Part shown: in pieces, positions 24,552 to 32,603 of the stretch
Numbering within the stretch: position 1 is the first letter of the stretch
Layout: every line of letters starts with the position of its first letter
NCBI GenBank assembly: GCA_964351865.1
Contig: CAYGPJ010000001.1
Span: forward strand, 62,001 to 126,000
Length of the DNA: 64,000 nucleotides
DNA from: JBCDJI01 sp964351865
GTDB lineage: Bacteria > Verrucomicrobiota > Verrucomicrobiia > Methylacidiphilales > JBCBYL01
Direction of reading: 5' to 3'
Position numbers and translations under genes: made by a program
The notes under the pieces: generated by a model
What the model was told of the DNA's origin: nothing
What the model saw: only the letters and a program-made list of their open reading frames with translations
Databases searched by the model: none

Positions 24552-25594
24552 CTCAGTTCTTTCGTTGATCGAGCGCGTGGCTCGGGTTTGATAAATTTCA
24601 GTGATTTATTCCAATGCATCCGATCAATCGGATCTGCCTCGGGCCGGATCCAAGCCAAGAGACGACGTGACGGTTCGTGGTAAATTTCGATCCAAGCGGT
24701 TTCCGGCTGATACGGATCCGCGTGCACTCGCATGAACCTGAGTCCAGGGTGTATGGGCATATGGCATTGCCAGTGACTACCGTAGAGATGCCAGAATGAA
24801 TCACAGCAGCACTGGCTTGCAGGACAGATCGATTCCGTAATCTGATGATCCGGATGAAATAACGTCAGACGAATTTGACATTGATACTTGATCCATTGCT
24901 CAAACAATCGCTCGTAACCTGCGCCCTCAAACTGTTCCACATAACGATTATCCAGATATTTAAGTGCGACCCACCGCGCCAAAGACCCACAGCCCGGATA
25001 CGTTTCGTCGGGCATGCTGTGACACGCGCCTGACCACAACGATCGCAACATTTTTAGTGCGGGAACTTCAGGGTTTCCGGCCGATGAGGATTGCCTCAAT
25101 GGTAGAGGCGTGGCACCCGGAACCGCAGCACTTCGCACCAGATCATAGAAAGCTGGTAAATTCGATTCCGACGAAAGCACGATTTTAATATGGCCATGTC
25201 CGTTTTTGTGAATGAGCTGAATGCTGAGCATCATTCCGTTTTCACCATCCTGTTCGACGACGATAATGGAACCAAATTGATCTGTATTGAGCTGGGTACC
25301 TGTTTTCAGTTGAATCCAGGTGTTTTCTCCCGGTATCCGTTTCCAATCAGAGAATGCTTGATGCTGGTTAAACCGCGCCCAGCCGTTGGTTGAACAAACC
25401 AGACCGTTGCCAATTTCTTCTAATCGGTAAAAAAACTCGGCCCAACCTAGCTCCAGACGTACATAAGACTGACCATTCCCGTCCGGTTGGGGCTGGAATG
25501 CCACCAAACTCTCGATGCCCCTAGCTATCGGGCTTTCAAAAGCATCCGACTGGGCTCTCAACGGGTAGGCTGACTCTGGGTTGTCCATCGCCAA
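24548..25594 (-). CDS. HemS/ChuX-like haem-handling protein with Cys/His-rich half
   Basis: This is a 348-residue protein without a signal peptide. The N-terminal half (ELGWAEFFYRLEEIGNGLVC ... SIQLIHKNGHGHIKIVLSSE ... LPAFYDLVR) resembles the ChuX/HemS fold, in which a late His binds haem. The C-terminal half is not recognised. It contains CPASQCCCDSFWHLYGSHWQ followed by CHMPIH, a dense Cys/His cluster that could bind metal or haem. It is the first gene of the haem operon, next to the divergent AraC regulator gene. Haem trafficking is the likely role, but the family assignment is tentative. Confidence 0.5.
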   Translation of the reverse strand: MAMDNPESAYPLRAQSDAFESPIARGIESLVAFQPQPDGNGQSYVRLELGWAEFFYRLEEIGNGLVCSTNGWARFNQHQAFSDWKRIPGENTWIQLKTGTQLNTDQFGSIIVVEQDGENGMMLSIQLIHKNGHGHIKIVLSSESNLPAFYDLVRSAAVPGATPLPLRQSSSAGNPEVPALKMLRSLWSGACHSMPDETYPGCGSLARWVALKYLDNRYVEQFEGAGYERLFEQWIKYQCQIRLTLFHPDHQITESICPASQCCCDSFWHLYGSHWQCHMPIHPGLRFMRVHADPYQPETAWIEIYHEPSRRLLAWIRPEADPIDRMHWNKSLKFIKPEPRARSTKELR

Positions 25595-25742
25595 TGATCT
25601 TGGACAAAGAGAGATCAGTTTGTCTTGCTGCCTATTGATTCATTTTGTTGCGATTTTGCACTTTTCTTAGAATTACTTGATTTTTATGAGATTAAGTCCC
25701 ATATGCAATTTAATTCACAGGCTATTGAGAAATTAAAATCAG
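25595..25742. promoter_or_regulatory. Divergent promoter region, haem operon and araC-type gene
   Basis: The 148 bases are strongly AT-rich and separate the start of the haem operon from the AraC-type regulator gene. I looked for a Fur box and found no convincing 19-bp palindrome. Any operator for the AraC protein should lie here. Confidence 0.5.
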
Positions 25743-26585
25743 ATGAACAAGCTCGAATCAGGTAAAAGAATGAGTGGTGACCTCAGTCGCTTTGGTTTTG
25801 AAGTCATTCTCTATCAGTACCTTAGCCGAAAAGCTTTTGATTATACCATCTCACTGCCTACAGATGTGTTGGAAATCTGTATCAATGTGGAGGGCGTCGC
25901 ATTAATCCACGGCGGTCAGCACTCCAAAATTCTGCCCCCTGAAAAGGCTTTTTTATATAATACATTTGGGACCAATACCTTACATCTGAGAAGATTAGCC
26001 GGTAAACACCAGTTTATATCCATATTGTATTCCAAGGCCTGGATTGAAATGATGATGTCACTTCAATCTGAACGCAAAAAGACCCATTTTCCTGAGCCAC
26101 GAGAGTTTCCCTGGACTCCAGAAATCGGTGAAATAGTCAGTATCTGTAACCACGCTCGAAACACACAGGATGCCTTGAGCTTACCCGTTCTAGCTCAGCA
26201 ATTGTTAGCAAATGTTTTAGAACAAAGTCAGCATTACCGTTCCGCACCCACAGACTCGCCAAATCGGATTCAACGCATCGACTGGGTAAAAAATTATCTG
26301 AAAAATCACCTGAACGAACCACTTTCTCTGGAATTTCTTGCCGAACAGGCAGGCTGCACCTCCAGCCATTTAAGCCGTTCTTTTACTGCTAGCGAAGGCG
26401 TCACCCTCTCTAAGTATTTGCGTAAGATTAGATTGGAAGCCGCTTGTAAGCTATTATCAGAAAACAATCTTAGCATTACTGAAATCGCACTTGAAACCGG
26501 CTACCAGTCTCTAAGCCATTTCAGCCAGATTTTCCATCGGGACCAGGGCTGCACTCCTCAGACTTACCGCCGCCGCTTTCGCTGA
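25743..26585 (+). CDS. AraC-family transcription regulator
   Basis: This is a 280-residue protein. The C-terminal 100 residues hold two HTH motifs, LSLEFLAEQAGCTSSHLSRS and LSITEIALETGYQSLSHFSQ, followed by the HRDQGCTPQTYRR family end. The N-terminal domain is not the classical arabinose cupin and may sense a siderophore or haem, like PchR-type regulators. It is transcribed away from the haem operon across a 148-base shared spacer and probably activates it. It is encoded tail-to-tail with the ABC-2 genes, so their control is separate. Confidence 0.85.
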   Translation: MNKLESGKRMSGDLSRFGFEVILYQYLSRKAFDYTISLPTDVLEICINVEGVALIHGGQHSKILPPEKAFLYNTFGTNTLHLRRLAGKHQFISILYSKAWIEMMMSLQSERKKTHFPEPREFPWTPEIGEIVSICNHARNTQDALSLPVLAQQLLANVLEQSQHYRSAPTDSPNRIQRIDWVKNYLKNHLNEPLSLEFLAEQAGCTSSHLSRSFTASEGVTLSKYLRKIRLEAACKLLSENNLSITEIALETGYQSLSHFSQIFHRDQGCTPQTYRRRFR

Positions 26586-26596
26586 TATCTGATCAT

Positions 26597-27439
26597 TTAC
26601 CGGGTTCCGATTTTATTGAGTAACCCTTTATTGCGTGCCGAATGAAAGATGTAAGCGAAGAAGCAAGAGGCCACCAGCGCGAAGACTACATTCAGCCCCG
26701 TAGCCCAGAGCAACGACGAGGTCGGAAATCCACCCCCGTTCATTACCGTCCGCATCCCCTCGAACACGTGACTGGAAGGCAGACAAAGCGCTACGGGTTG
26801 CAACCACGCCGGTAGAACCGATACCGGATAAAATACTGCCGACAGTGGCTGAATCAGAAAAGGCACCCCCCAAGCCAGTGCCTGCGCTGCATGACCAAAT
26901 CGCAAAATGAGCCCCGTCGTCAACATTCCGACCGACCAGCCCAGAATCAGTAAGTTCACGAACAATGGCAACAAACTGGCACCCAGCGAAAACAAGGCGA
27001 AGTCATAAAACCAGACTGACATAATTCCGAGTACGATCGTCACCAGAAAAACCTTGAGAAATCCGGCCCCATAAGTCGCTACCAAGAACTCGCGCACCCG
27101 CACCGGAGCAGCGAACACATTAATCAGATTGTGCGACCACATGTCCTCCATGAATGAAAGCGATACCCCTTGCTGTGACCGATACAGCACATCCCATAAA
27201 ATCATGCCTCCAATTAGGAACGTTACTGCACCTGGAACGTCCACAGCACCTTGCTTAAGATATGTCGTCAAAAATCCCCAAACTAGCAGATCCATCACCG
27301 GCCAAAAAATAATTTCCAGTAACCTGGGAGGACTTCTACGGTAAAGATAATTGTAGCGCAGCAGCAGTGCCCAGACTTTGTTAAAATCGAACAGACTCAC
27401 TGATTTAAGTGCTATAGGGCGGGCAGAAGATTCACTCAT
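26597..27439 (-). CDS. ABC-2 type exporter permease
   Basis: This is an approximately 280-residue membrane protein with six hydrophobic segments of the ABC-2 permease type (VTFLIGGMILWDVLYRSQQG, LLPLFVNLLILGWSVGML, IQPLSAVFYPVSVLPAWL). The PVSVLPAWLQPVA segment is typical of drug or polysaccharide exporters. The chosen ATG (MSESSARPIALKS) lies after the ATPase gene's stop; longer readings overlap that gene. It pairs with the ATPase encoded just upstream. Confidence 0.8.
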   Translation of the reverse strand: MSESSARPIALKSVSLFDFNKVWALLLRYNYLYRRSPPRLLEIIFWPVMDLLVWGFLTTYLKQGAVDVPGAVTFLIGGMILWDVLYRSQQGVSLSFMEDMWSHNLINVFAAPVRVREFLVATYGAGFLKVFLVTIVLGIMSVWFYDFALFSLGASLLPLFVNLLILGWSVGMLTTGLILRFGHAAQALAWGVPFLIQPLSAVFYPVSVLPAWLQPVALCLPSSHVFEGMRTVMNGGGFPTSSLLWATGLNVVFALVASCFFAYIFHSARNKGLLNKIGTR

Positions 27440-27455
27440 AATATCACTTTCTGTT

Positions 27456-28199
27456 TCAGTCGGACGATCCATCCCGCGAAACCCGGATGAAAACTTCTTC
27501 CAGGCTCTCTTCTCCGAATTCATCGATCACATCCTGCGGAGTTCCCTCTGACAGTATTTTCCCTTCACGCATAAATATGATCCGGTCACACAACTCTTCC
27601 ACGTCCCGCATGTTGTGAGAGGTGTAGATGATGCTGAGTTGCCGTTCCTGCTGGATCTTTTTCAATATTTTTCGCACTCGATCGGCGATATCCGGATCCA
27701 AGCTAGCCGTCGGTTCATCCAGCAACAGCAAATCCGGATCGTTCAACAGCGCCTTCGCCAGCCCAACTCGAGTAGACTGACCAGAAGAAAGTTCCCCAGT
27801 AATCCGCTTCAACAATTGACCAATTTCAAGTAGTTCCGCCAATTCGGCAATTTTGCGCTTTGCCTGCGTCACTCCGTAAAGGTGAGCAAAAACTTGAAGA
27901 TTTTCTTGAACACTTAGATTTGCAGGGAGACTCGCATAAGCCGACATAAAGTTGCAGCGCTCCAGAACAGCTATCCGATTAGGTTCTAACTCTACCCCAA
28001 AAATACGAACTTCCGAACCATAACCGGGCGTAACTAAACCCAATAAAATAAATATCGCCGTTGTTTTACCCGCCCCATTAGCCCCCAAAAGACCAAAAAT
28101 CTCACCACGCTTAACATGAAATGAAATTCCAGCAATAGCTGTATGGTTAGAAAATGACTTCGAAAGGTTCCGAATTTCAACCACATTATCCATGTCCAA
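27456..28199 (-). CDS. ABC exporter ATP-binding protein
   Basis: This is a 247-residue ABC ATPase. It has Walker A GANGAGKTT, signature ELSSGQSTRVGLAKALL, Walker B LLLLDEPTASLDP and switch His YTSHNM. It ends with EESLEEVFIRVSRDG, as in ABC-2 exporters. It forms a two-gene operon with the permease. The exported substrate is unknown, and nothing in the neighbouring genes points to one. Confidence 0.85.
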   Translation of the reverse strand: MDMDNVVEIRNLSKSFSNHTAIAGISFHVKRGEIFGLLGANGAGKTTAIFILLGLVTPGYGSEVRIFGVELEPNRIAVLERCNFMSAYASLPANLSVQENLQVFAHLYGVTQAKRKIAELAELLEIGQLLKRITGELSSGQSTRVGLAKALLNDPDLLLLDEPTASLDPDIADRVRKILKKIQQERQLSIIYTSHNMRDVEELCDRIIFMREGKILSEGTPQDVIDEFGEESLEEVFIRVSRDGSSD

Positions 28200-28291
28200 A
28201 TACTGTTACACCAACCACTCACTTCAACGAAGCAAATTTATACAATAACAACTTAATAAATGTCAGCAGCCAACTCGTTCCTCGCTATTTC

Positions 28292-28717
28292 TTAATGAAT
28301 AGCAGAGGGGCCAAGCCACTTTCCCTTGGATTGGTACAACTCGTAAAACACAAGCCATTCGGCTATCCATGGGATAATTTTTTCATGGATGTTATCAGAT
28401 TTTTTCCAGGGAATTTCCGAAGGCTTATACAAACAGAGGCTACCATCCTTGTACATGTGTATTTCGGATGACCATTGAATTTCAGGATCTAGAACTCTGA
28501 CTTTGGGAACGCCATTTTTGCGATATTCGATTCTGACCTTATAAACTAGGCACCCCTCTGCTGGTTGCATATGTCCAATGCAAGTTAGTAGCCCCTTAGA
28601 TAGGCTGCACTTAAAACAAGAAAAATGTTTTTCGATCAGGAGCTTCTGACTAACAAATTTTCTGTATGTAGCCGCACGCTGATTTCCGAATCTAGGACTA
28701 GTCGCCATAAAACTCAT
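28292..28717 (-). CDS. E2-like protein of a CBASS-type system
   Basis: Starting at MSFMATSPRF (overlapping the CD-NTase end by 20 bases), the protein is 141 residues. The core EIHMYKDGSLCLYKPSEIPW carries the candidate catalytic Cys (about residue 95). IIPWIAEWLVFYELYQSKGK with WLGPSAIH closes the prokaryotic E2-like fold. In E2-only (short type II) CBASS such a protein acts on the C-terminus of the CD-NTase to regulate it (established for that class). Four further cysteines (FSCFKCSL, LTCIG, GCLV) precede the core. No E1 or JAB gene is present here. Confidence 0.7.
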   Translation of the reverse strand: MSFMATSPRFGNQRAATYRKFVSQKLLIEKHFSCFKCSLSKGLLTCIGHMQPAEGCLVYKVRIEYRKNGVPKVRVLDPEIQWSSEIHMYKDGSLCLYKPSEIPWKKSDNIHEKIIPWIAEWLVFYELYQSKGKWLGPSAIH

Positions 28718-29810
28718 GCGGTTGGTTGGTGGTTCCACATGAGCCAATAACACCGAGGGCTGAAGTTCTCGCGTTGCCTGCATTAATTAGGCGAGCCGAA
28801 GCTTCTAATTTCTTATCGCGTTCTTCAGCTTCTTTGAGCTTGTCATCATGTGCCTTAAAATAACCATCACTCTGAAAAATCCAGTCCCAGGCTTTTCGAG
28901 CTGTAACACGATTATTCGAATCATCGGCATCCAAACTCCTGAGATACTCTAAGGCTTCACGGACGCGAACTTCGAGTTCTTCAACGTTACTGTCCGATGT
29001 TGTTCTGGAAATTTCCGGTTGGTCAGGATGTGCAAGGTTACGAATTACCTTGTCGTAGGAAAGCCGCAGTTCAAGAGCTTCGAGCAGCTCACGAAAAGCA
29101 ATATCGATTCGGCTTGAATACGCAGGCTGGCATTCAGCAACAAGCATCGTCAATTTCATGCCGTTAGGAAGATCCCAATTATACCTGCTTCTACAGAAGC
29201 GCTTGAGTAGCTGGATGAGGTGACGCATTTGCGTGCCTTGCCCATCACAGGTGCTGTTTCCTTGTTCTACTTGGCGTTTAAACCAATCATTGACCTGAGT
29301 GGGGTCAGATTCGACCCAACCATTTTCGCCTGCCAGTTCCCGAATAGTTTGGCCGTCGTCGTTCTGGTATTTTCGATACACCGGAAAATCAACATGATGC
29401 CTCTCTTCGTCATCTTCTTTGTAAAAGACACGGATCGCATTCGCCGCCATTTTAGGTTGCTTGATGAAACGCTTATCTTTAAGCGACTTCAATACCCGCA
29501 TTTTCACCTCTTCGGCAGAAAGCTCGTTACCATTCTCGTCAACGAGATCTTCTTTCCGCAAAACAATACCATCATCGATATCGTATTCTTCATTAACGAA
29601 AATCGTTTGGATGATGGTATCTACAGCAGCAGATCCCTGAGGTTTAAATGAACTTAGTGAAATTTGTAGTCCCGGAATCCTTTCTGGCAGACGCGTAATG
29701 AGCCTGTTCCTGTTGGAGGATCGATGCTGATAAAGCTTTCCTTTAAATTCATGTTTTAAGCGGACCTTGTCATATCGAAAGGCTTCAATCTGTTCTGAAT
29801 AATCGTACAT
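28698..29810 (-). CDS. CD-NTase (cGAS/DncV-like nucleotidyltransferase)
   Basis: This is a 370-residue protein. The nucleotidyltransferase signature is present: KPQGSAAVDTIIQ gives GS (residues 59-60), followed by EEYDIDDGIVL with the metal-binding Asp pair (77 and 79). That spacing is typical of bacterial cyclic-oligonucleotide synthases. The helical C-terminal half matches the OAS-like second domain. The C-terminus is HEFYGD, so a terminal Gly for E2 conjugation is not obvious, although a GD end could be trimmed. It is encoded between the nuclease-like gene and the E2-like gene with almost no spacing. On phage infection it would make a nucleotide signal activating the effector. Confidence 0.75.
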   Translation of the reverse strand: MYDYSEQIEAFRYDKVRLKHEFKGKLYQHRSSNRNRLITRLPERIPGLQISLSSFKPQGSAAVDTIIQTIFVNEEYDIDDGIVLRKEDLVDENGNELSAEEVKMRVLKSLKDKRFIKQPKMAANAIRVFYKEDDEERHHVDFPVYRKYQNDDGQTIRELAGENGWVESDPTQVNDWFKRQVEQGNSTCDGQGTQMRHLIQLLKRFCRSRYNWDLPNGMKLTMLVAECQPAYSSRIDIAFRELLEALELRLSYDKVIRNLAHPDQPEISRTTSDSNVEELEVRVREALEYLRSLDADDSNNRVTARKAWDWIFQSDGYFKAHDDKLKEAEERDKKLEASARLINAGNARTSALGVIGSCGTTNQPHEFYGD

Positions 29811-29817
29811 ATTAGTT

Positions 29818-30576
29818 TTAGTTGAGGTTTTTACTGAGTTGAGAAGCGTAGGCCGACCAATCGACGGCAGGTACAGTGCCAGCCCTCTGCAAGCGTTCTA
29901 AAAGACGAAATGCAAAGAATGCCCACGCATTTTCAGAAGGACCGTAGGTGTATGTATCATTCTCATCGAATACATCGAAACAAGCGCCAGTGGCTGCAAA
30001 CCCACAATCAAGCTGACGGTTTCCAGTAAGTAACTGGTGGTTGTGTTCGAAAGTTTCACCGAGTCCACCCACCCATTCCACATCAATGGAAAGTATACCC
30101 GAAATAATAGGTTGAAGCTTTTTAGCAGGAAACTTCCCACCTGCATGGTGGATCGCTATAGACGTTCTATGCAGGGATCTCACTGAGGCTGCTTTGTCTG
30201 CGGCATATTGCAGGTAGCTGCTATTGATGGTCGGTTTACACTCGAAGATTGCGTACACGCTCTCTGCGGGGACGTAACGATGTTTGTTGTTATCTAGCAG
30301 AGTAGGTGTGTATTGACGGTCAAATACGACAACATCAATCGAATCGCTGGTATTGCCTTGGGAATCGATAACCGAAGCTTTTTCTACGGTGTAGCGATCG
30401 GGCAGGTAATGGCGTAGGGCGTCGATAAAGTGCTCCTCATTAACTTCCCCCTTGTCTCCCTGATGCTGAATACGGTTTGAAGACCTCAGGGAAGCCTCCA
30501 AACATTCTTGTTCCGTTGCAAATGCCTCCTGAATGAAGCGGACACCTTCTTCGGTGGTTGGTTTATGTGCTATCAT
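29818..30576 (-). CDS. PD-(D/E)XK nuclease-like protein (DUF6602 type), probable CBASS effector
   Basis: The start MIAHKPTTEEGVRF is preceded by AGGAAC at good spacing; the longer ORF to 30615 has no such site. Residues spaced as in PD-(D/E)XK enzymes are visible: a Glu pair in EVNEEHF (about 47-48), Asp in SIDVVVFD (about 81), and ECK in YAIFECKPTI (112-114). The LPDRYTVEKASVIDSQGNTS stretch is typical of the DUF6602 family. It is the first gene of the three-gene operon, seven bases before the CD-NTase gene. By position it is the effector; that it cuts DNA is inferred from the fold only. Confidence 0.65.
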   Translation of the reverse strand: MIAHKPTTEEGVRFIQEAFATEQECLEASLRSSNRIQHQGDKGEVNEEHFIDALRHYLPDRYTVEKASVIDSQGNTSDSIDVVVFDRQYTPTLLDNNKHRYVPAESVYAIFECKPTINSSYLQYAADKAASVRSLHRTSIAIHHAGGKFPAKKLQPIISGILSIDVEWVGGLGETFEHNHQLLTGNRQLDCGFAATGACFDVFDENDTYTYGPSENAWAFFAFRLLERLQRAGTVPAVDWSAYASQLSKNLN

Positions 30577-30694
30577 ATTTATAGTTCCTATTTTTATTAA
30601 GTTTGTGGGAATCACTCGTCCCCTTACTCATTTGTGCTGAGCTAATTCAAAAAATTGCCATCGCATTGTATTTTTTTTTGAATATTCTTATTTT
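30577..30694. promoter_or_regulatory. Divergent promoter region of the CBASS-like operon and its regulators
   Basis: This is a 118-base AT-rich spacer between the nuclease-like gene and the sigma-like gene, with a run of nine T and a TTGCCATCGCATTGTAT stretch that could hold a -35 box. If the sigma-like protein controls the defence operon, its promoter must be in this spacer. Confidence 0.45.
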
Positions 30695-31312
30695 GTGGGT
30701 CAAAAAGAGCGCAATGAAGAGCGTTTAGCCGAAATGTCGGACGAAGAAATTATCACTGTTCTTCGTCAAGCAATTGGTTTGGCTATCAATACAGTTAATG
30801 CTCGCCGTTGGCGGTCTGGAACTGGCGGCGTATTACCTGAGGGCTCTTCTGGTGAGGATATTGCGAGAGAGGCGTTTGCTGATGTCTTAAACGGGGCCAC
30901 TTGGGCTGAAGATAAACCGCTATGGCTGATTCTTAAGGGGCTAATCTACGGCAAGGTGTACAACAAGGTGCATTCGTGGGAGAACAAAAATTTCATAAAT
31001 CATAATAATGTTTTATCAGACGATAAAATAGCTGATCAGGTAGCCCCGAGTTACGCCAAGACCACAGATGACACGATTACTCATGCGAAATCAGAGGAAA
31101 ATGATGATGATTTAATTTTGCTTCTAGCGGAAGCTGTCGAAGACAAACCAGAGGAAAAAAGCGTTGTTGATGCCATAATTAATGGTGCATCAAAAAGATC
31201 GGAGATTGCTCAGGAATCTGGATTGACCCCAGGGCAAGTAACTAATGTTCGAAAGCGATTAAAAAGAATTATTGAGGAACTGCGGCAAAAACCTGCTGTA
31301 AGTCAGCACTAG
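30695..31312 (+). CDS. Sigma-factor-like HTH regulator divergent from CBASS
   Basis: This is a 205-residue protein (GTG start; an ATG lies 13 codons further in). The C-terminal segment AIINGASKRSEIAQESGLTP followed by GQVTNVRKRLKRIIEEL is a sigma region 4-type HTH. The N-terminal half has EDIAREAFADVLNGA and a helix-rich part resembling sigma region 2, but it is weakly conserved. It is followed by a small acidic protein gene and an ImmA/IrrE protease gene in the same direction. The trio probably forms a regulatory switch for the divergent defence operon. Confidence 0.6.
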   Translation: MGQKERNEERLAEMSDEEIITVLRQAIGLAINTVNARRWRSGTGGVLPEGSSGEDIAREAFADVLNGATWAEDKPLWLILKGLIYGKVYNKVHSWENKNFINHNNVLSDDKIADQVAPSYAKTTDDTITHAKSEENDDDLILLLAEAVEDKPEEKSVVDAIINGASKRSEIAQESGLTPGQVTNVRKRLKRIIEELRQKPAVSQH

Positions 31313-31331
31313 TACTTATAAGGAAAATTTT

Positions 31332-31784
31332 ATGGATAATAATCAAAGAACAGGATCTGATATGCTTGATGATCTGACTTCATTTATATTCGAATCCGAC
31401 GAATTGCCTTCAATAGATGAAGCCAATGAGGTGCTTTCAAAGGAAGGCGTAGATTCTGATGCGTTGAATGCTTGGGTAGTGGATAAGATGACAGGCGTGC
31501 GCGCTCGCAAGAGCTTGGCAGCGGCACGTGAAAAAAGACTTAGATTAACGCAGTCACTAGAAAATTGCAGAGCTAAGGTTGCCGAAAGTGGCTCTTCCAT
31601 CAGGGATGAAATACTCTCTAAATTGAAAACCCTAAGTTCTTCTGATCCAGATGCCGCTTTAGTGTATTGCAGAAGGTTTGAGGATACACCAGATGAAGAC
31701 CTTCCCGAATTAGAAGCAGAACTCGCATTTTTGGATGAAATGAACAATGACGGTCCCACAGGACAATCAAGTAAGGTTGATTAA
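31332..31784 (+). CDS. Small acidic protein between sigma-like and protease genes
   Basis: This is a 150-residue, acidic, helical protein with a likely coiled coil in the middle (AAAREKRLRLTQSLENCRAK). The C-terminus has DPDAALVYCRRFEDTPDEDL followed by PELEAELAFLDE. It is not a named family that I recognise. Its 3' end overlaps the protease start by 38 bases. By position it could be an anti-sigma-like partner of the upstream protein and the substrate of the downstream protease; this is inference only. Confidence 0.55.
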   Translation: MDNNQRTGSDMLDDLTSFIFESDELPSIDEANEVLSKEGVDSDALNAWVVDKMTGVRARKSLAAAREKRLRLTQSLENCRAKVAESGSSIRDEILSKLKTLSSSDPDAALVYCRRFEDTPDEDLPELEAELAFLDEMNNDGPTGQSSKVD

Positions 31785-32523
31785 GGCTCAGGCTGGCGCT
31801 TACAAAGTGTGGAAAGCGTATGGGTTCCCTCATCCTAGGGAAGTCCCTTTAGAAGACCTGGCCATGGATCGCGGGGTATTCGTTACCGAGGGAGAGCTAA
31901 AAGGAGCTGAAGGGCGACTGATCCGGAAAAAATCTAGCGGAATTGTCACAATCCGGAGCAGTATCCGATTTCCAGGCAGAAAGCGTTTTACAATAGCTCA
32001 TGAACTTGGACATTGGGAAATGCATGATGGTCATTCTCAATTCATTTGTAACGAGCAGGATATGAGAGACTACGGTAGTAGCCCCTTAGAATATGAAGCC
32101 AACGGATTTGCTGCGGAGCTTTTAATGCCTACAAAATATTTTCGCCCTTTTTGTCAAAAAGATAACCCTTCATGGGTAACTATAGAACACCTAGCAAAAG
32201 AATTTTTAACAACGCTGACAGCCACCGCAATACGTTACGCTCAAGTAAGTAAACACCGGCTAGCCATAGTATGGCACGAAAGGGGTTATGTTAAATGGTG
32301 CTACTCGGACACAAAACGAAAAGTGCCTTATGTTAGTGTGGGAATGCCCGTGCCACAGTACAGTTCTGCAGCACTTCCAGAGAACGAGTTATCAACAGAA
32401 ATGGATAACTATGATCAAGCGGATTGGTATCCGGAGCTTTCTTGGGGGAAAAGTGGCATCTTGGAAGCAACTAAGCGGATGCCTCAATTAGAGGCCGGAA
32501 TTACCCTCCTATGGTTACCTTGA
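31747..32523 (+). CDS. ImmA/IrrE-family metalloprotease
   Basis: This is a 258-residue protein. The zinc-protease motif FTIAHELGHWEMH gives HExxH (His85 and His89), and the downstream EYEANGFAAELLMP supplies the third ligand, as in ImmA/IrrE (COG2856). Family members cleave repressors to induce mobile elements or stress genes, and CapP does this for CBASS with a CapH repressor (established). Here the partner seems to be a sigma-like protein and an acidic protein instead of a CapH-like repressor. A C-terminal domain of about 90 residues is of unknown function. Confidence 0.8.
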   Translation: MTVPQDNQVRLIKAQAGAYKVWKAYGFPHPREVPLEDLAMDRGVFVTEGELKGAEGRLIRKKSSGIVTIRSSIRFPGRKRFTIAHELGHWEMHDGHSQFICNEQDMRDYGSSPLEYEANGFAAELLMPTKYFRPFCQKDNPSWVTIEHLAKEFLTTLTATAIRYAQVSKHRLAIVWHERGYVKWCYSDTKRKVPYVSVGMPVPQYSSAALPENELSTEMDNYDQADWYPELSWGKSGILEATKRMPQLEAGITLLWLP

Positions 32524-32603
32524 TAAAGATTGTATAACATCGTTTATTTATACCGTGCTACTGAGGTGTCATCAGAACAACAATTTACCAAAGGCTTTCA
32601 TAG

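Noticed and set aside
25595..25742. Fur box in the haem operon promoter
   Set aside because: AT-rich words resemble half sites but no 19-bp inverted pattern reaches a convincing match.
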